A stretch of DNA of 64,000 nt from Anaspis maculata (GCA_949128115.1 OX421967.1:2470070-2534069); one strand, 5' to 3'. Shown: positions 9,186 to 20,867, numbered from the stretch's first letter. The notes: generated from the letters alone by a model not told the origin. A program made the numbers and translations.

Positions 9186-12116
9186 TGCCTTGGTTCTATC
9201 AACCCGTTTTGTGTTTTCTCTTGCTCTCAGAGTTCAAATGAGCCCCTCATACCTTACTGTATTATTTCAAACCCCTTTTGGGCACCCTTGTTTTTTCAAT
9301 GTCTTTGAACCTCTAGTGAGTCCTCTTGCATTACTACGCGCACTTCTAGTAGTGCACCGAGCTTCCGGAACTCTAATTCGGAACCCTACTGAGCCCCTTG
9401 TGTCCGCAAATGTTGTTTGGAGACCTAATTAGCTCTTCAGGTTTTTTCATAACAACCAAAATCCCAGCAAGCCCTCTGTTGCGTTCTTGTGTTATCCACA
9501 ACCACCATTGGGCCTCCTTGTGTCTTTAGTGCAGTTTGAAGCCTTTGGCGAGACCCTTACATTTCTTCGTGACTTTCGTGGCAGTAAGCACCTTTGTGTT
9601 TCCATGTCATATTTGGAGCCCCATCCAGGAGTTCCCTTATATTTTTTCTGAGCTCTGCTGAGCTCCCTTACATTTTGCCGTGACTTTCGCAGCACTAGTT
9701 AGCCTCTTGTGCCTTTATTTGGTGGTCCTTAAGTGTAATTATAAGCCCTAATGACTTCTTTTTATGTTTTTCATAGCTTCAAGAATTTCAGAAACCTCCA
9801 TTTTGCAAACTTGTGTTATCAAAGGCCTCAATGGATCCCAGTGTGATTTGAAGCCCTGCTGTGCCCCCTTGTGTTTCCTGTGACTTCCGGAGCAGCAAGG
9901 ACCGTTGTGTCATCATGTCATATTCGGAGCCCTACCGGGCCCCTTTTTTCCTTAAATTGTAATCAAAGCTCTGATAAGCCCCAGAGCTGATAGGCTCCTA
10001 GAGAAAATACGTACCAATAAGCTCATTTCAATATACATGTCCCGTAGGCCCCATTGTGTCTTTAACATCGGTTGAATCTCTGTTGGTCCCCCTTTTTTCC
10101 CGAGACTTCCGGAGCACTGGTGAACCCTTTGTGCCTCCATGTGATATTCAGCCTCCTACCGGGCCCCCTTGCTTCCTGAAGTGCCGTTATGTGTTTTATA
10201 GATTCCAGAATTCCACTAAGCCCTCTTTCATCATCTTCTGTTATCCAGAGCTTCATTGGGCCCCCTTCTTGTGTCTTTAATGTAATTTGAAGACCTGCTG
10301 AGTCCCCTTGTATTTTCTGTTACTTTCGGAGTACTAAGCACCCTTGTGCCGTCATGTCATTCATAGCCCTATCGGTCGGAGCATCAGTAAATCTCTTGTG
10401 TCCTCATATAATATTCCGAACCTTGTTGGCCCCTCCCTGTGTCGGCAAGTGTGGTTTCAATTAGCCCGTCATGTTTTTTTATGGCTTTCAAGGTTTCAGT
10501 AAGCCTAGAAGTTTTTGCATTATTTTGTTAAACAGAACTCCGTCGGGCTCCATTGTGTTGTCTATATCACTTGAAATCCTGCTGAATCCTCCAGCATTTC
10601 TCCGTGGGTAAAGGAGCTCCATCGCCCCCCCCCCCTCCCCCTCCTTGTGCCCTAATGTATAGTTTGAGCCCCTGATGAGCCTCCTTATGCTTTTCGTAGC
10701 TTCCAAGATTTCAGTGAGCCTCTTTGTTGCCCTAGCTGCCCTTCAAGGGCTCCCTTGTCTCTTCAACGTCTTTTGAAGCCCTGCTGAGCCCCATAGAGTT
10801 TTCCCGTGGCTTACGGAGCTATATCGGGCCCCCTTGTGTCCTCATGTATCGTTTGGAGCTCTGATGAGACCCTTTATCCTTTGCGTAGCTTTCAGAATTC
10901 CAGTGAGACCCCTTGTGCCTTCATGCGTTGTTAGAGGCCTTAGGGGCCCTCCAAGAACCCCCTTGCTTCTCTGATGTCTTCTGGAGCCCTGCTGAGCCCC
11001 ATAGAATTTTTCCAATACTTACGGAGCTCCATCCGGCCACTTGTTTCCTCATGTATTGTTTGGGACCCTGATGAGCCCCCTCATTTTTTCCGTAGCTTCA
11101 GAATTCCAGTGAGCCCTCTTGTGCCTTCTCATGTTGTTGGAGGCCCTAGTGGCCCTCCAGGAGCCCCCTTGTTTCTTCAACGTCTTTTGGAGCCCTGCTG
11201 AAGCCCAAAGAATTTTCCCATGACTAACGGAGCTCCATCCGGCCCCCCCTGATGAGCTCCTTGTTCCTTCCGTAGCATTGAGAATATAAGTGAACCCCCT
11301 TGTTGCCCGAGTAGCCTCCCAAGCTCTTTTTTGTGTCATCAACGCCTTTTGAAGCCCTGTTGAGCCCCATAGCATTTTTCCGTGGCTTACGGAGTTCCAT
11401 CGGGTTCCCTACTGCCCTCATGTATCGTTTGAAACCCTGATGAGCCCCCTTTTTTGTAGCCCTCGGAATTCCAGTAAAGCCCCTTGTGCGTTTTTGCGCA
11501 TTTAGAGGCCCTAGTGATCCTTTGTTGGCCTCCATGGTTTCTTCAACGTCTTTTGAGACCCCGCTGAGCCCCCTCACTTTTTTCTGTGGCTTTTGGAGCT
11601 TAGTGAGTTCCTTGTGCTTCCATGTGATATTCGAAGCCCCATCGGCCCCTTTGTTCCCAAAAGGGTAGTTTGGAGCCCCAATTAGCCCCCTTGTGTTTTT
11701 TTAAAGCCAGCGATCTGAATTCAAGCAAACTTCATTGGACCCCCTTGTTTCTTCAAAGTGTTTTGAAGCCGTGCTGAGCCCCCTCACATATCCCTTGACT
11801 TTTGGTGCATAAATAGGCACCTTGTGTTTTCATGTGCTGTTCGGAGCCCTATCAAGTTTCCTTGTATCCTCAAGTGTGGTTTAGAGCCTTAATTAGCCCA
11901 CTTATGGTTTTTATTGACTCTCAGTACTACAGAGTACTACAGTGAGCCCCCTCTTGCCTTGTTTTGTTATAGAGAGCTCCATTGGGCCCACTTATGTCCT
12001 TAATATAGTTTGAAGCCCTGCTAGGCCCCTTTTTTTTTCGTGGCTTCGGAGCTCTATCGGGCTCTCTTTTGTCCTCATGTGTAGTTTGGAGCCCTGATGA
12101 GTCCCTATGTGTAAAT
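9186..12116. repeat. AGCCC satellite block 2
   Basis: Degenerate GAGCCCC / CTTGTGTC monomers like block 1 but with a different long unit. ACGGAG(C/T)T recurs at 10815, 11021, 11227 and 11389, giving spacings of 206, 206 and 162 bp, and the associated phrase TTCCGTGACTTTCG/TTCGGAGC recurs upstream. A C-run lies near 10625-10640. Open frames on either strand are repeat-derived. Confidence 0.85.
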
Positions 12117-12292
12117 TGTCCGGCCACGCATCGAGGAGTGTCGTTCCTTTCGCGAAGAATTGTACGTGCGACGAATTATCCGCGTGACGAATTGTCCGTG
12201 CGACGAATTGTCCGTGCGACGAATTGTCCGTGCGACGAATTGTCCGTGCGACAAATTGTCCGGCGACAAATTGTCCGTGCGACGGATTGTCC
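12117..12292 (-). repeat. Right inverted array (array C)
   Basis: About eight copies of a 16-bp unit GACGAATTGTCCGTGC, the inverse of array B. It is cleaner and longer than B; the inner units nearest the satellite are the most divergent. Confidence 0.9.
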
Positions 12293-12427
12293 CAGAATCG
12301 AGTTATCCATCCTCTCCATCCTCCACGGATTTCACGTTTTTACAAAGTTTTTCATGATAGGTCAACCAAATTTTTGAAAAATGTTCCATCAATCACATTC
12401 CTTCAGAAAAACCACACCACAAAAAAC

Positions 12428-12832
12428 AGGGTGATTTAAAAGACGGAAAAAAATGAAAACTTGTCGTAGCAACATTTTTTCACGATTCGAATCACATGGT
12501 ATTTGATCGAAGCGTCCTCCTTTTCAGAAAGAATGTGACCAGCAAAGCTCATCTTGGGAATTTAACTGACCCAGGACGGAAGACTTCCGAATAAAACGTA
12601 AGTTTCCAGAGAATGATCTGTGGAGAATGAATCACCACGCGAATTCTCGTTTTGTTCAGGAGTTTTTTGTCCCAGATCAGCCAAATTTCCGGAATTGACT
12701 TCGTTATACACGATCTCCCAGATAATGAGACCTCTTTGAATACAGATAGTTTCAAACGGCGAGAAAAAATGTTGTTAATAATTTATCTGAAATCATTTCT
12801 TGTGCTTTTGAATCACCCTGTATCTGCAACGG
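12428..12832. mobile_element. Foldback element with CAGGGTGATT ends
   Basis: The left end CAGGGTGATTTAAAAG and right end CTTTTGAATCACCCTG are inverted copies. Similarity continues inward over most of each 200-bp arm (for example GAGAATGATCTGTGGAGAAT near 12610 and its decayed inverse further right). No coding capacity. The ends resemble those of the foldback at 50135-50785. Confidence 0.65.
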
Positions 12833-13385
12833 CCATATTTTCTAGAAGAATGTGACTGGTGAAGCATATCCAGACATTTTTGTTGATCTACTGTGGAAGG
12901 CTTCTAAATAAAACGTGAAGTCCATGGAGGATGGATCACCCTGTACGTATGCTCCAAGGATAATCTTAGGTTAATCAAAATAATACCAAATAACGGCAGA
13001 TGGGGTAGCAACAAATATATTTTCACACGTTTCGAATAACTCTGCATTTTAAAGATAAAGGGAAGCAGATCCCGGAAAATTGGCCAATCTAGGATGAAAT
13101 ACTCTCAAAAGAATTTGCGTGGTGATTCATCCTCATCCTTCATGGATTATTCTTTGAAAACTTACGTTCTATTTAAAGTCGTTTATCACTTACGAATCAT
13201 TCAAATTTTCAAAATATGCTTTGTTGATCCTATCCATTTCAGAGTTGAGGCCGTTCTAATTGAAGACCGAGTGATGCAAAATGTGAAGCACTGTCCCAAA
13301 ACTTTCATAATTCTCAGTTTTTTTTTCAATCGTCTTGTTTTTGTCACATCTCCATTTTCTAAGAAAAACGTGATTGATTAGGCTT
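12833..13385. repeat. Additional arms of the same foldback family
   Basis: Sequences related to the arms of the preceding element recur here. AAGAATGTGACTGGTGAAGC (12846) matches AAGAATGTGACCAGCAAAGC (12530), with GGATCACCCTGTAC near 12932. AATTTGCGTGGTGATTCATC near 13113 matches the inverse of the loop region. The block reads as a cluster of partial arms in both orientations. Confidence 0.5.
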
Positions 13386-13735
13386 ATGTTGCCTCGTAGA
13401 GAGTTTCCGCTTGTTTTGAGGTGTCGATTACGCAATGGTGGTGGTGAAACGCAGTTCTCTAGCAAAATGTTTCTGAATTTCTGCTTGGAGCATGGTATCC
13501 AAAGCACGGCTCCATACCATCCCCAATATAATGGCCTAGCAGGAAGATTTGTCGACACCTTTAAGAGGACACTGTAGATGATTGATTCAAGGGGAACTTG
13601 ATGGAGCCACATTCCAACATTTTTGTTTACGTATCGTCACACCACAAACAAGAATACTCCAAGTTTCGAATCACCACCAGAGCTAACATTTGGCAGAAGA
13701 ATTAAAACCACTTTCGCTCTCCTGCTTCTAGGATA
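13386..13735 (+). pseudogene. Ty3/gypsy integrase fragment A
   Basis: Plus-strand remnant of a retrotransposon integrase core. It carries ETQFSSKMFLNFCLEHGIQ and TAPYHPQYNGLAGRFVDTFK, the block around the second catalytic Asp and the final Glu (here replaced by Gly in AGRF). After an in-frame stop it continues as FLFTYRHTTNKNTP and PPELTFGRRIKT. This is the only copy in the window with the normal continuation past that point. The upstream third of the core is missing, and 5' sequence is foldback-related. Confidence 0.8.
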
Positions 13736-15350
13736 ATTTCTCACAGTTGTAAGCAAACAACTTGAAAGTCACCTATTTGTTCCAGCCTTGATATATTCAG
13801 TTGACTTCGTCCATTTCGCTTCCGCTCCCAATCAGCCATGTGTAATGTGATCAATAGTCGCAATCGTGATCTCAGATCTGTTGTTTTGGGAACGTCTGGT
13901 TCATTCCGCGAATTTTGAGTAGCCATTATCCGGCCGTGCAATAAGGAAATATTGGTTCTGGCCCGGAAACTACTTTCTCCAGTTCTGGCGCAGAACCGCT
14001 AATAGCCGTGTTTGGAAATCTGGGACGGCGAACGGGAACGGCCGAGTCAGGTTCGGTGATAAGTCAGAGATCCTCCGGTCAAAACAAAATAAAACTCGAA
14101 AAATACCTTTATGGGCCCGGAGTGGTCGTTGTATTTATAAACGACAAATCAAAACTGATCGAAACTTTGCGCCGAAACTCCCAACAAAGTATACAAGACG
14201 TCGGGAACGTGCCAAGTCAGATCATACATTACGTCCTAATAAAGAAAGTTGTGTGTGCCGTCGTCGGCCGACGGTCCAGAAAAAATAATGGCGACACACA
14301 CGCGACACCCTAATTGCTGTTTATTATTCGCGCATCGCGACAAAAGGGTGATACGGGAAGCTGTGTAGTGCCCAAATGCGACAGTCCCGGAAATTAAAGT
14401 TATCGTAATATTCGTGTGTGTGTTGTACGAAACCGCTTCCCCTGCTGCAAGCTGCTTGTTACACGAAATGACGCGGGAAAAGGCCAGCGATCTCTGCCGT
14501 CGCGTCTGAGAGTTGAGGGAAATTTACTACCTTGTTTACCACTTATCCACGTTTACACACTCAGCCCAGGCTCATAAGGAAGCTTTGTTTTTCCTGGCTA
14601 CACGCCCGGGCCGCGAAACTCAGACCTAGGCAACAACGCGCAACTATGTTGCCGCCAGCTAATCAGACAGGATTGTTATTTTGTTGGTGAGTAGTTAACT
14701 TCCTATCGATCCGATTCATATGCCATATGTGAATTAGGTTTTATCCCTGTGCCTTTTCGTCCTGCCCATCAATAACGGCCCCTTTTTCCGGTCCCCATCA
14801 GGTTCTATCTGGCTCATCTCTCGAATCCCATAAACGGGAAATCCACCTTTTGCAGCGTAAAAATATCAGTTTACCAACCGCGGGGTTGTAAAAATACGGC
14901 TTACAAGCGGCCCCGGTGCAGTTCGTTGAAGTGGTATACAAATCCCGCATTTCCGATCGGTTTTGAATTTTATGCAACAATGCTGATCCATATTCCCCAC
15001 ATAACCCTGTAACTTTTTAACAAGACCAATGTCAGTGAATTAAGAGATCGAAAACTAATCAACGAAAACAACACAAACAACATTGATTCATAGCCACACT
15101 TTCCGTATGTCTAGAGGTCAGATTTCGGATCAGGTTCTACCAATTATTAAGAGTTTTCTGTACCTTTTCATGCGTTTCAACAAAAACTGCTGTAACTTGA
15201 GTTCGGTAACATTCATTGTGGTAATGTGTAGCATAGTCACTTATACTTACTCATTTGTCAATGCAGAATAATGTGTATCAAAAATTCAAGGAGAAGTCTT
15301 CACGTAAGACAGTCAGGTTCAAATCGATAGTGCATGGAATGCTGCCTCAA
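13736..15350. other. Unique sequence, partly CpG-rich
   Basis: No gene recognised. 13950-14660 has higher GC and many CpGs (for example around the CGCGCATCGCGAC at 14329) in contrast to the surrounding AT-rich DNA. Short open frames (14008-14313 plus, 14798-14980 minus) show no family likeness. Conserved non-coding DNA or a decayed element are both possible. Confidence 0.4.
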
Positions 15351-15645
15351 TTATGGCGAAGTTTTTTGGTTCGATTCCTGAAAACTACATGAAAAAACAT
15401 TTCGTGCTTTTTTCTGAGAAGAAAACAGTGAGGCCAAGGACTTGGGCTATGAACTTTTTACAAATGAAGTGGTCAGGTCAGGTCCGTGGACAGCTCAATA
15501 AAATATATGGCATAGTACTGTATTTTCATCGGTTCCCAAAACCAGGAGGCTTTACATTTCTTCAATCGATCCAGGATCTGTTTGAACTGGTCGATAGTCT
15601 TCTTTTGAGCTATCGGACTCAGATACTGCAAAGTATAAGAGAAAT
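15351..15645. other. Flank of the integrase array, duplicated near 21350
   Basis: A stretch near 15530-15610 (CGGTTCCCAAAACCAG, then GATCTGTTTGAACTGGTCG) is related to 21355-21440 (CGGTTTCCAAAACCAGACAG, GATCTGTTTCGACTGGTCGG). Both precede a minus-strand integrase copy, so the duplication unit includes this flank. Confidence 0.5.
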
Positions 15646-15649
15646 CGTG

Positions 15650-16085
15650 CAAAACTCCCAAGATTGGATGTCGCTTCGTAAATTTTCCATCGAATTAATT
15701 CTCTTCAGTGCCCTCCGCAATATGTCGACCAGTTCGGCTTGTCCATTGGACTGGGGATGGTATGGAGCCGTGCATTGAATATTGAATACTACTCTTCAAG
15801 CGAAAATTCAGGAACACTTCACTAGGAGTTGCAATCCGTTGTCGCTGACAAGCGTAACTGGCAGCTCAAAACAAGTGAAAATTCTCTTAAAGATGAACTA
15901 AGATGAATGTTCCATGTGAAGCTATGTTGAAGCTTGTGGTAAGCTTTCAGTGATATTGTGTATGAGCCTATCAAAATCATGAACGTGTTTCCATCTGTGG
16001 GCTCGGTGAAGTCAAAGTTTACAGTTCTGATTGTGCTAGCCACGATGAAACCTGGAGTATTTTTGTTTGTAACATTGTGATACGT
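15650..16085 (-). pseudogene. Integrase array unit B
   Basis: It starts with TIRTVNFDFTEPTDGNTFMI, passes through a frameshifted middle with LVSDNG, and ends with TAPYHPQSNGQAELVDILRR. The first block is directly joined to the NTPGF end of unit C. Several frameshifts prevent translation. Confidence 0.75.
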
Positions 16086-16500
16086 GAATAAAAATGTTTG
16101 AATATCGCTCTGTGAATTTCTGTTCTAATCCATTCCCTCTAGTGTCTTCTTGAAGGTATTGACAAATCCTTCGGGTGAGTCATTGGATCGGGGATGATAT
16201 GGAGCCGTGCGAATATGTTGAATACCATGTTTTAAGCAGAAATTCACAAGCATTTCGCTTGAAAATTGCGTTCCGTTGTCGCTATCATATAATCGACAGC
16301 TCGAACCATGCGAAAATTTCTCTTCGAGCTGTCTATCGTATGTGAAACTGTGGTAGACGCCAAGTGGTATATTTTCGGTCATTTTTAATGCGTCTGTAAA
16401 AATCATCAACGCGTTTTTATCCATGAGTCTGGCGAAGTCTACGTGGAAGTGCTGCCAAGGTGCTGGTAGTGCTGGCTTCAAATTAATAACCTGGAGTTTT
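16086..16500 (-). pseudogene. Integrase array unit C
   Basis: The most complete unit. PWQHFHVDFA with the first catalytic Asp, MDKNALMIFTDA, then SDNGTQFSSEMLVNFCLKHG with the second Asp, TAPYHPRSNDSPEGFVNTFK with the Glu region, ending in NVTNKNTPGF after a stop. The frame is open from 16481 to 16125. Its N-terminal block abuts the C-terminal block of unit D. The D-D-35-E layout of retroviral-type integrases is recognisable. Confidence 0.8.
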
Positions 16501-16760
16501 CTAGTTTGTGGTGTTGCGACATGGTAACAAAAATGTTGGAATGGCGCTCCGTGAGGTTCCCCTACAATAAATTCTCTCTAGTGACCTCTTGAAGGTGTCG
16601 ATGAATCTTTCAGCTTGATCATTAGATTGAGGATCATATGGAGCCGTACGTTGGATATCATTCTCCAAATAGAAAATCAAGAACATCCTGCCCAAGGACT
16701 GCCTTCCATTATCACTATTGCATATAGCACACTGGAAAATCTTTTCCGCCAACATTAGGG
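16495..16760 (-). pseudogene. Integrase array unit D
   Basis: The first unit in transcriptional order begins within the core. It carries SDNGRQSLGRMFLIFYLEN (second catalytic Asp), TAPYDPQSNDQAERF with the catalytic Glu kept in AERF, DTFKRSLERI, then TFLLPCRNTTN. The expected HP in the PYHP motif is altered to DP. Upstream of 16760 no further pol sequence is visible. Confidence 0.75.
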
Positions 16761-19072
16761 ATTAGCAAGGATTACGCATAAAGAATTCCTGTGCAAATGG
16801 TAGGTTTCATTCTTTGACTAAGCTATGTGTACTTAGCCAACCTTCCTTCGTGTATCTAGTGATTTCTCCCGTTTTTCTTGATTTATTAAAGAATCATGAA
16901 GAAGCTCCTGAAACCTAAAATAGGAGCTCCAAGTATTTGTGCAGCACACGAAAAGCTTTCGACTCCAGTCTGACCGTGTTTATTAGGAATCTTCGTCTTG
17001 TTGATTGTTTTTACTGATGAACCTCGAAAGTATGTCTACGTGACCGATTTTTTTTTTCAAAGAAAGATTGTATACTCTAGCAGAGTAAGTGCCCATCACT
17101 GAAATCGAATCGCCATGTAGACTTGAATTTGATTTTCTGATGGAAAAATGACTAGAAGCGGCTTGCGATCTGTCTGCTACGTGGATCGTCTTCCGTAGAT
17201 CATCTTATAAAGACTTTTCACGGCAAAGGCTGAAGTCAACCCCTCCCTCTCGACCTGACTTTATTCCACCTCAGTTGATAGGCGGCGAGTGTTCTTGATT
17301 CTTGACGATTGATTGATGTTTGGTGGTTTCTTGGTCGACCTCTAGTTCTTCTAGCTTCCTTCATCTTCTTTTGGCTGTAAAATACGTTCTGCTGGTAAAT
17401 TTGACGCCAAGCCAGACACTCCTCCCTCGGTACGTCTCAAGACAATGAAGAATTTCAGACTGCTTTTTCATGGCATGAAGTTGACACTGCAGCCTATTTC
17501 ATACGTGTTCGATGGGAATGTGATCCTGGAACGTGCCGGCCAATCCATTAGATCGATATTATAGTTAAATGTTTCGTTCACTATTGAAAAAGCTAAGAGA
17601 AATCGTACCATTAGTGCATGACAAGTTATAAAAAGAATACTGGTATGATAAGTCGTAGTCTACAAGTCGAAAAAGACCTTAGAAACGTAGATCAAGGGCA
17701 AGAAGAAGATTCCATTAGCTTCAAGGAGAGCATCGCGTTGCGCAGAAAACATAAACTGACGATCACTTCCGTTGAAGCCTTAATGATTGTAGCGGAGTCA
17801 CGGCCTCAAATGGATCCAATCATGTCTTGACCATTCAGATGGTCATATTCCAACTTGAGATGCGAGAGATCAGCGACATATTGAGTGATGTCCTGTCGCG
17901 AGTCAAGGCCGTTAGCCTCTTGGAACGCTGGTTATGGGATAGTTACTCACAGGATCCAGCACAAAAAGTCAAGCCATTCCAATTGAATTGTATATTTGCC
18001 GATTAGGTACAATGTCTGAGATATAGCTCGTTCACTTGCGCTGTCCGTCGGATCTTCCGGCATTCTCGGCTCGCCCACGTTCATTCGCAGGCAAGGAAAC
18101 AAAATTCTTCTTTGCTGGAACGGTCGAATAGGCCCGATCCGCTTGCATCCGCTACACAACTACGATCGTTTCGGGGTTTCAGATGCGACTAAAAAATCTG
18201 TTGACGGAAATCGGTTTCATTTTTTTTTTTTTCGTCAAGTACTAGAAACTCCTCCAAAGAGAAAATGTACAAACAATGCTATCAAATTTTCAAAATTTCC
18301 AAAAACTTTTCAGTTTGATTTTTGAAAATCCAAAAACTATATAGCAACGACAATACATCTTTCCTCAAGAAAGTCACATGCCCAATTTAAACTTTCTCTT
18401 TCCAAAAAAGTACCAAAAATGATTTCTCGTAGACATGATTGTAAAAGTGAATTAGTAGAAACCTCTTAAGCTCGAACACGTGATGTCTTGCGTCATGCTC
18501 CGCATTTGCTTTTACTAGCGTACTACCTTCAACGTAGAGAAGGGATGACGTCAACAATACTTGACGTTTCCCCTCCCCTAAAGTACCGACCCGGCATCAA
18601 AAGTGTTGTCGTCGTCCAAAATCTTTGGAAAAATTCTACTGGAGCATCAGGAGAACTTTTTGGTATCTCCAGTAAAACCTCTTGAAATTAATCTGTTCAT
18701 TGGTAGTATCAAGGGAAAGGGCTCCACTCATTTGTTCGTATAAGAAGCCCGCCTATAACGTTAGCACTCTATAGCCCATTTCATTTAATTTTTTTTCTCT
18801 TGCATTGCTTGCATGAAAAATGATGAAATCTTATCTTCGTTTGAAAATTGACGGAAGGCCCTAGCCTCCACCATGTCGCGGTATGGTTGGAACTGTTGGC
18901 TTTTTATTTGCGGGTTATAGGTAAGATTTAGAGGGGTTTAACTAGAGGGTCTAGCTATTCTGAATGAATGGTGTATCTGTTCATCAGGAATACTGTTGAA
19001 AATCTACCTGATTCACTTGCCCAATATCCCTCATGCTTCTGCGTACGTTCTTTGAACGTTCGTTTAGTGTTC
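16761..19072. other. Unique sequence, no gene recognised
   Basis: No domain-bearing open frame or repeat. Frames at 17618-17830 (plus) and 17947-18159 (minus) are open for 70 codons each but match no family I know. It may hold further decayed pol sequence beyond recognition. Confidence 0.4.
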
Positions 19073-19097
19073 ATCATTGTTAGTGTTGCCGTCTAGA

Positions 19098-19225
19098 CAA
19101 GACAAGACAGAATTGCTCTACTCTTGTCTTGTCTTGAAATATCAAGACTATTTCAAAATTTCAAGACAAGACTCTAACTCTTGATGAAAATTTTTCAAGA
19201 GTCTAGATAGACTCTTGAAATAAAA
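19098..19225. repeat. Left subterminal CAAGACAAGAG array of the hAT element
   Basis: Many copies of CAAGACAAGA / TCTTGTCTTG and TCTAGACTCTTG in both orientations lie just inside the left end. Subterminal repeats are transposase-binding sites in hAT elements; that role is inferred here. Confidence 0.7.
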
Positions 19226-20743
19226 TTACTATAAAAACCCCCTCTTCCAATAAAAATACGTGACATAAATATAAACATCTTTCAGCGAGAAAAACACATA
19301 ATCTGTGAGGAGCAAGAGACACCTTTCGAATAGAGACTACGCTCCAATAAAATATTCTATTTGGGTGTACTTACGTTCAAATTTCAAAACAAAGATCCAC
19401 TTTTATTGACACTGAAACTTATCATTTGTGTGAATGCTGGAAGAAAAGATTGCCACCGCCACCCCTTACCTGTTAGTGTACGTATTTCAGCAAAGAGGTC
19501 TTATATGAAATGACAAGGTACGATTTCATTCCCGTAGGTTGATGTCTGAGTGAATATAGTCAACTACTTTTCAGTTGAAAAAGTTTTCAAAAAATCTGGC
19601 ACCGCGAAAGGAAATAGAAACTTAGCTTACCGCAGTCTATCGGCTCAAATCGACTGAATAAGCAAGCCAAGAACAGTACCAGGTTGCCACATGAACTTCG
19701 AGAAACAGTCAACGAAAAAGAGTCACGGTCAAAAAAAAGTCAATCAATCAACTTTAATATCTGCTATTCGGTGTTCGAAACATTGCTGCTGCACGGTAAA
19801 TGTAAATAATCGGGTTTGAGTAGGAACCGGACTTTTCGGATGTCGTGCGAACGTGGTCCGATATTTTTGTCGAAAATATACCGATTCTTTGCAGACCTGT
19901 GTCAGGTTCCCGCTTGTGTCAACCTGACGCGGACAAGAAGACTCACTTTGCTCAAGTTGTGAGAAGAACACCAGCTTAATCGGTATTATGCCTTGGTACA
20001 TTGAAATGATATCTGGCTGCAGCTGCATGTTGTCTGAATCATTCTTCTCTTATTGGCGGAAAATACTTTGTTTCGCAGCTATTGACCAAAAGCCTCATCG
20101 AGCGACCTAGTTTCTTAGAAGTTGCGATCTGAGAAGGCGCAGCTGATTTTTGGAGAAGTAGAAATAAAGATGTTGGAGCAGGTCTTGAAAAAAATCGCTT
20201 GGACAAAACTTCCGCATGAGAACCGGAAAAAAACAGTGGAGACGTACAGAGTCTGGAGTAGATAGAATGTGAATATATAATTACAAGACATGAACAGAAT
20301 TCGACATGGCATCTCTCTGGCAACGCTTCCCTACTCTCTGATGCAACATTGATTTATTTATAGTGAACTGCCACTACAAACTAACAGGAAATCGAATTGT
20401 CTTTTGCTGATGAATATAAAATCACAATACACAGAATGATGCTGCATTGTGTTGTTTTGTTTTTCTTGATTTTCAATCGTAACTAGTAAATATTCATGGA
20501 CTGTAGGCTGCCTACCTATCAGACACAGCCTGACAACAACGGTCAATGCATAATAACATGGTGGCTTGCCAAATGCGCAAGCGCAGAACAGATTTATCTC
20601 TTTATTATTCTTCCAATTCAAACTCCCAAATCCCCTGATTTTTTTTCTAGGAAAAGTATGGGCTTTTGAGACAAGATATTTTATAACGTCTGTATTGATC
20701 TGGGAAGGTACTTTGGTTCCAACAAAAAAAAAAGGGAAAATAG

Positions 20744-20867
20744 TACCGTGTGATTCAAACCATTTCGAATCAGGGTAGGCTGTGACATGGTCAAATTCCG
20801 GGATGTAAAGCTGCTTTTCGCCAGGGCACAGCCCACCCCAATTCGGAATGGTTTGGATCACACGGTA
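20744..20867. repeat. 124-bp hairpin repeat, copy 1
   Basis: An imperfect palindrome nested in the hAT element. The outer arms are TACCGTGTGATTCAAACC and GGTTTGGATCACACGGTA, and the inner arms contain GGCTGTG and CACAGCC. If TA is taken as target, the ends are flanked by TA on both sides, fitting a small Tc1/mariner-type MITE. It shares its plan with 30020-30142. Confidence 0.75.

Larger units (their letters stand above)
9078..12292. mobile_element. Candidate element: satellite block bounded by inverted arrays
   Basis: The left end begins GGACAATCCGTCGCACGG, and the right end is its exact inverted copy continuing over more than 30 bp. Both ends then run on as tandem 16-bp units. Between them lies 2.9 kb of AGCCC satellite. 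This is the architecture of a foldback-type element with arrayed termini. I could not find a convincing target duplication and no transposase is encoded. Confidence 0.55.
15650..16760 (-). repeat. Tandem array of Ty3/gypsy integrase-core units
   Basis: Three consecutive minus-strand copies of the same integrase core lie head to tail. A common landmark, CGCT(C/T)(C/T)GT, falls at 16545, 16106 and 15672, giving periods of 439 and 434 bp. At each junction the C-terminal block (FLLPCRNTTN or FLFTYHNVTNKNTPGF) is followed at once by the N-terminal block of the next unit (PWQHFHVDFA or TIRTVNFDFTEP) rather than by the rest of pol. A single pol gene has one core, so the domain has been tandemly amplified. 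Confidence 0.75.

Noticed and set aside
12117..12292. Regular 16-bp array that superficially resembles a CRISPR array
   Set aside because: Units are contiguous with no unique spacers, and the genome is eukaryotic.
15366..15380. A perfect tRNA B-box-like GGTTCGATTCC
   Set aside because: No A-box, acceptor pairing or cloverleaf could be found around it; a chance match is likely.
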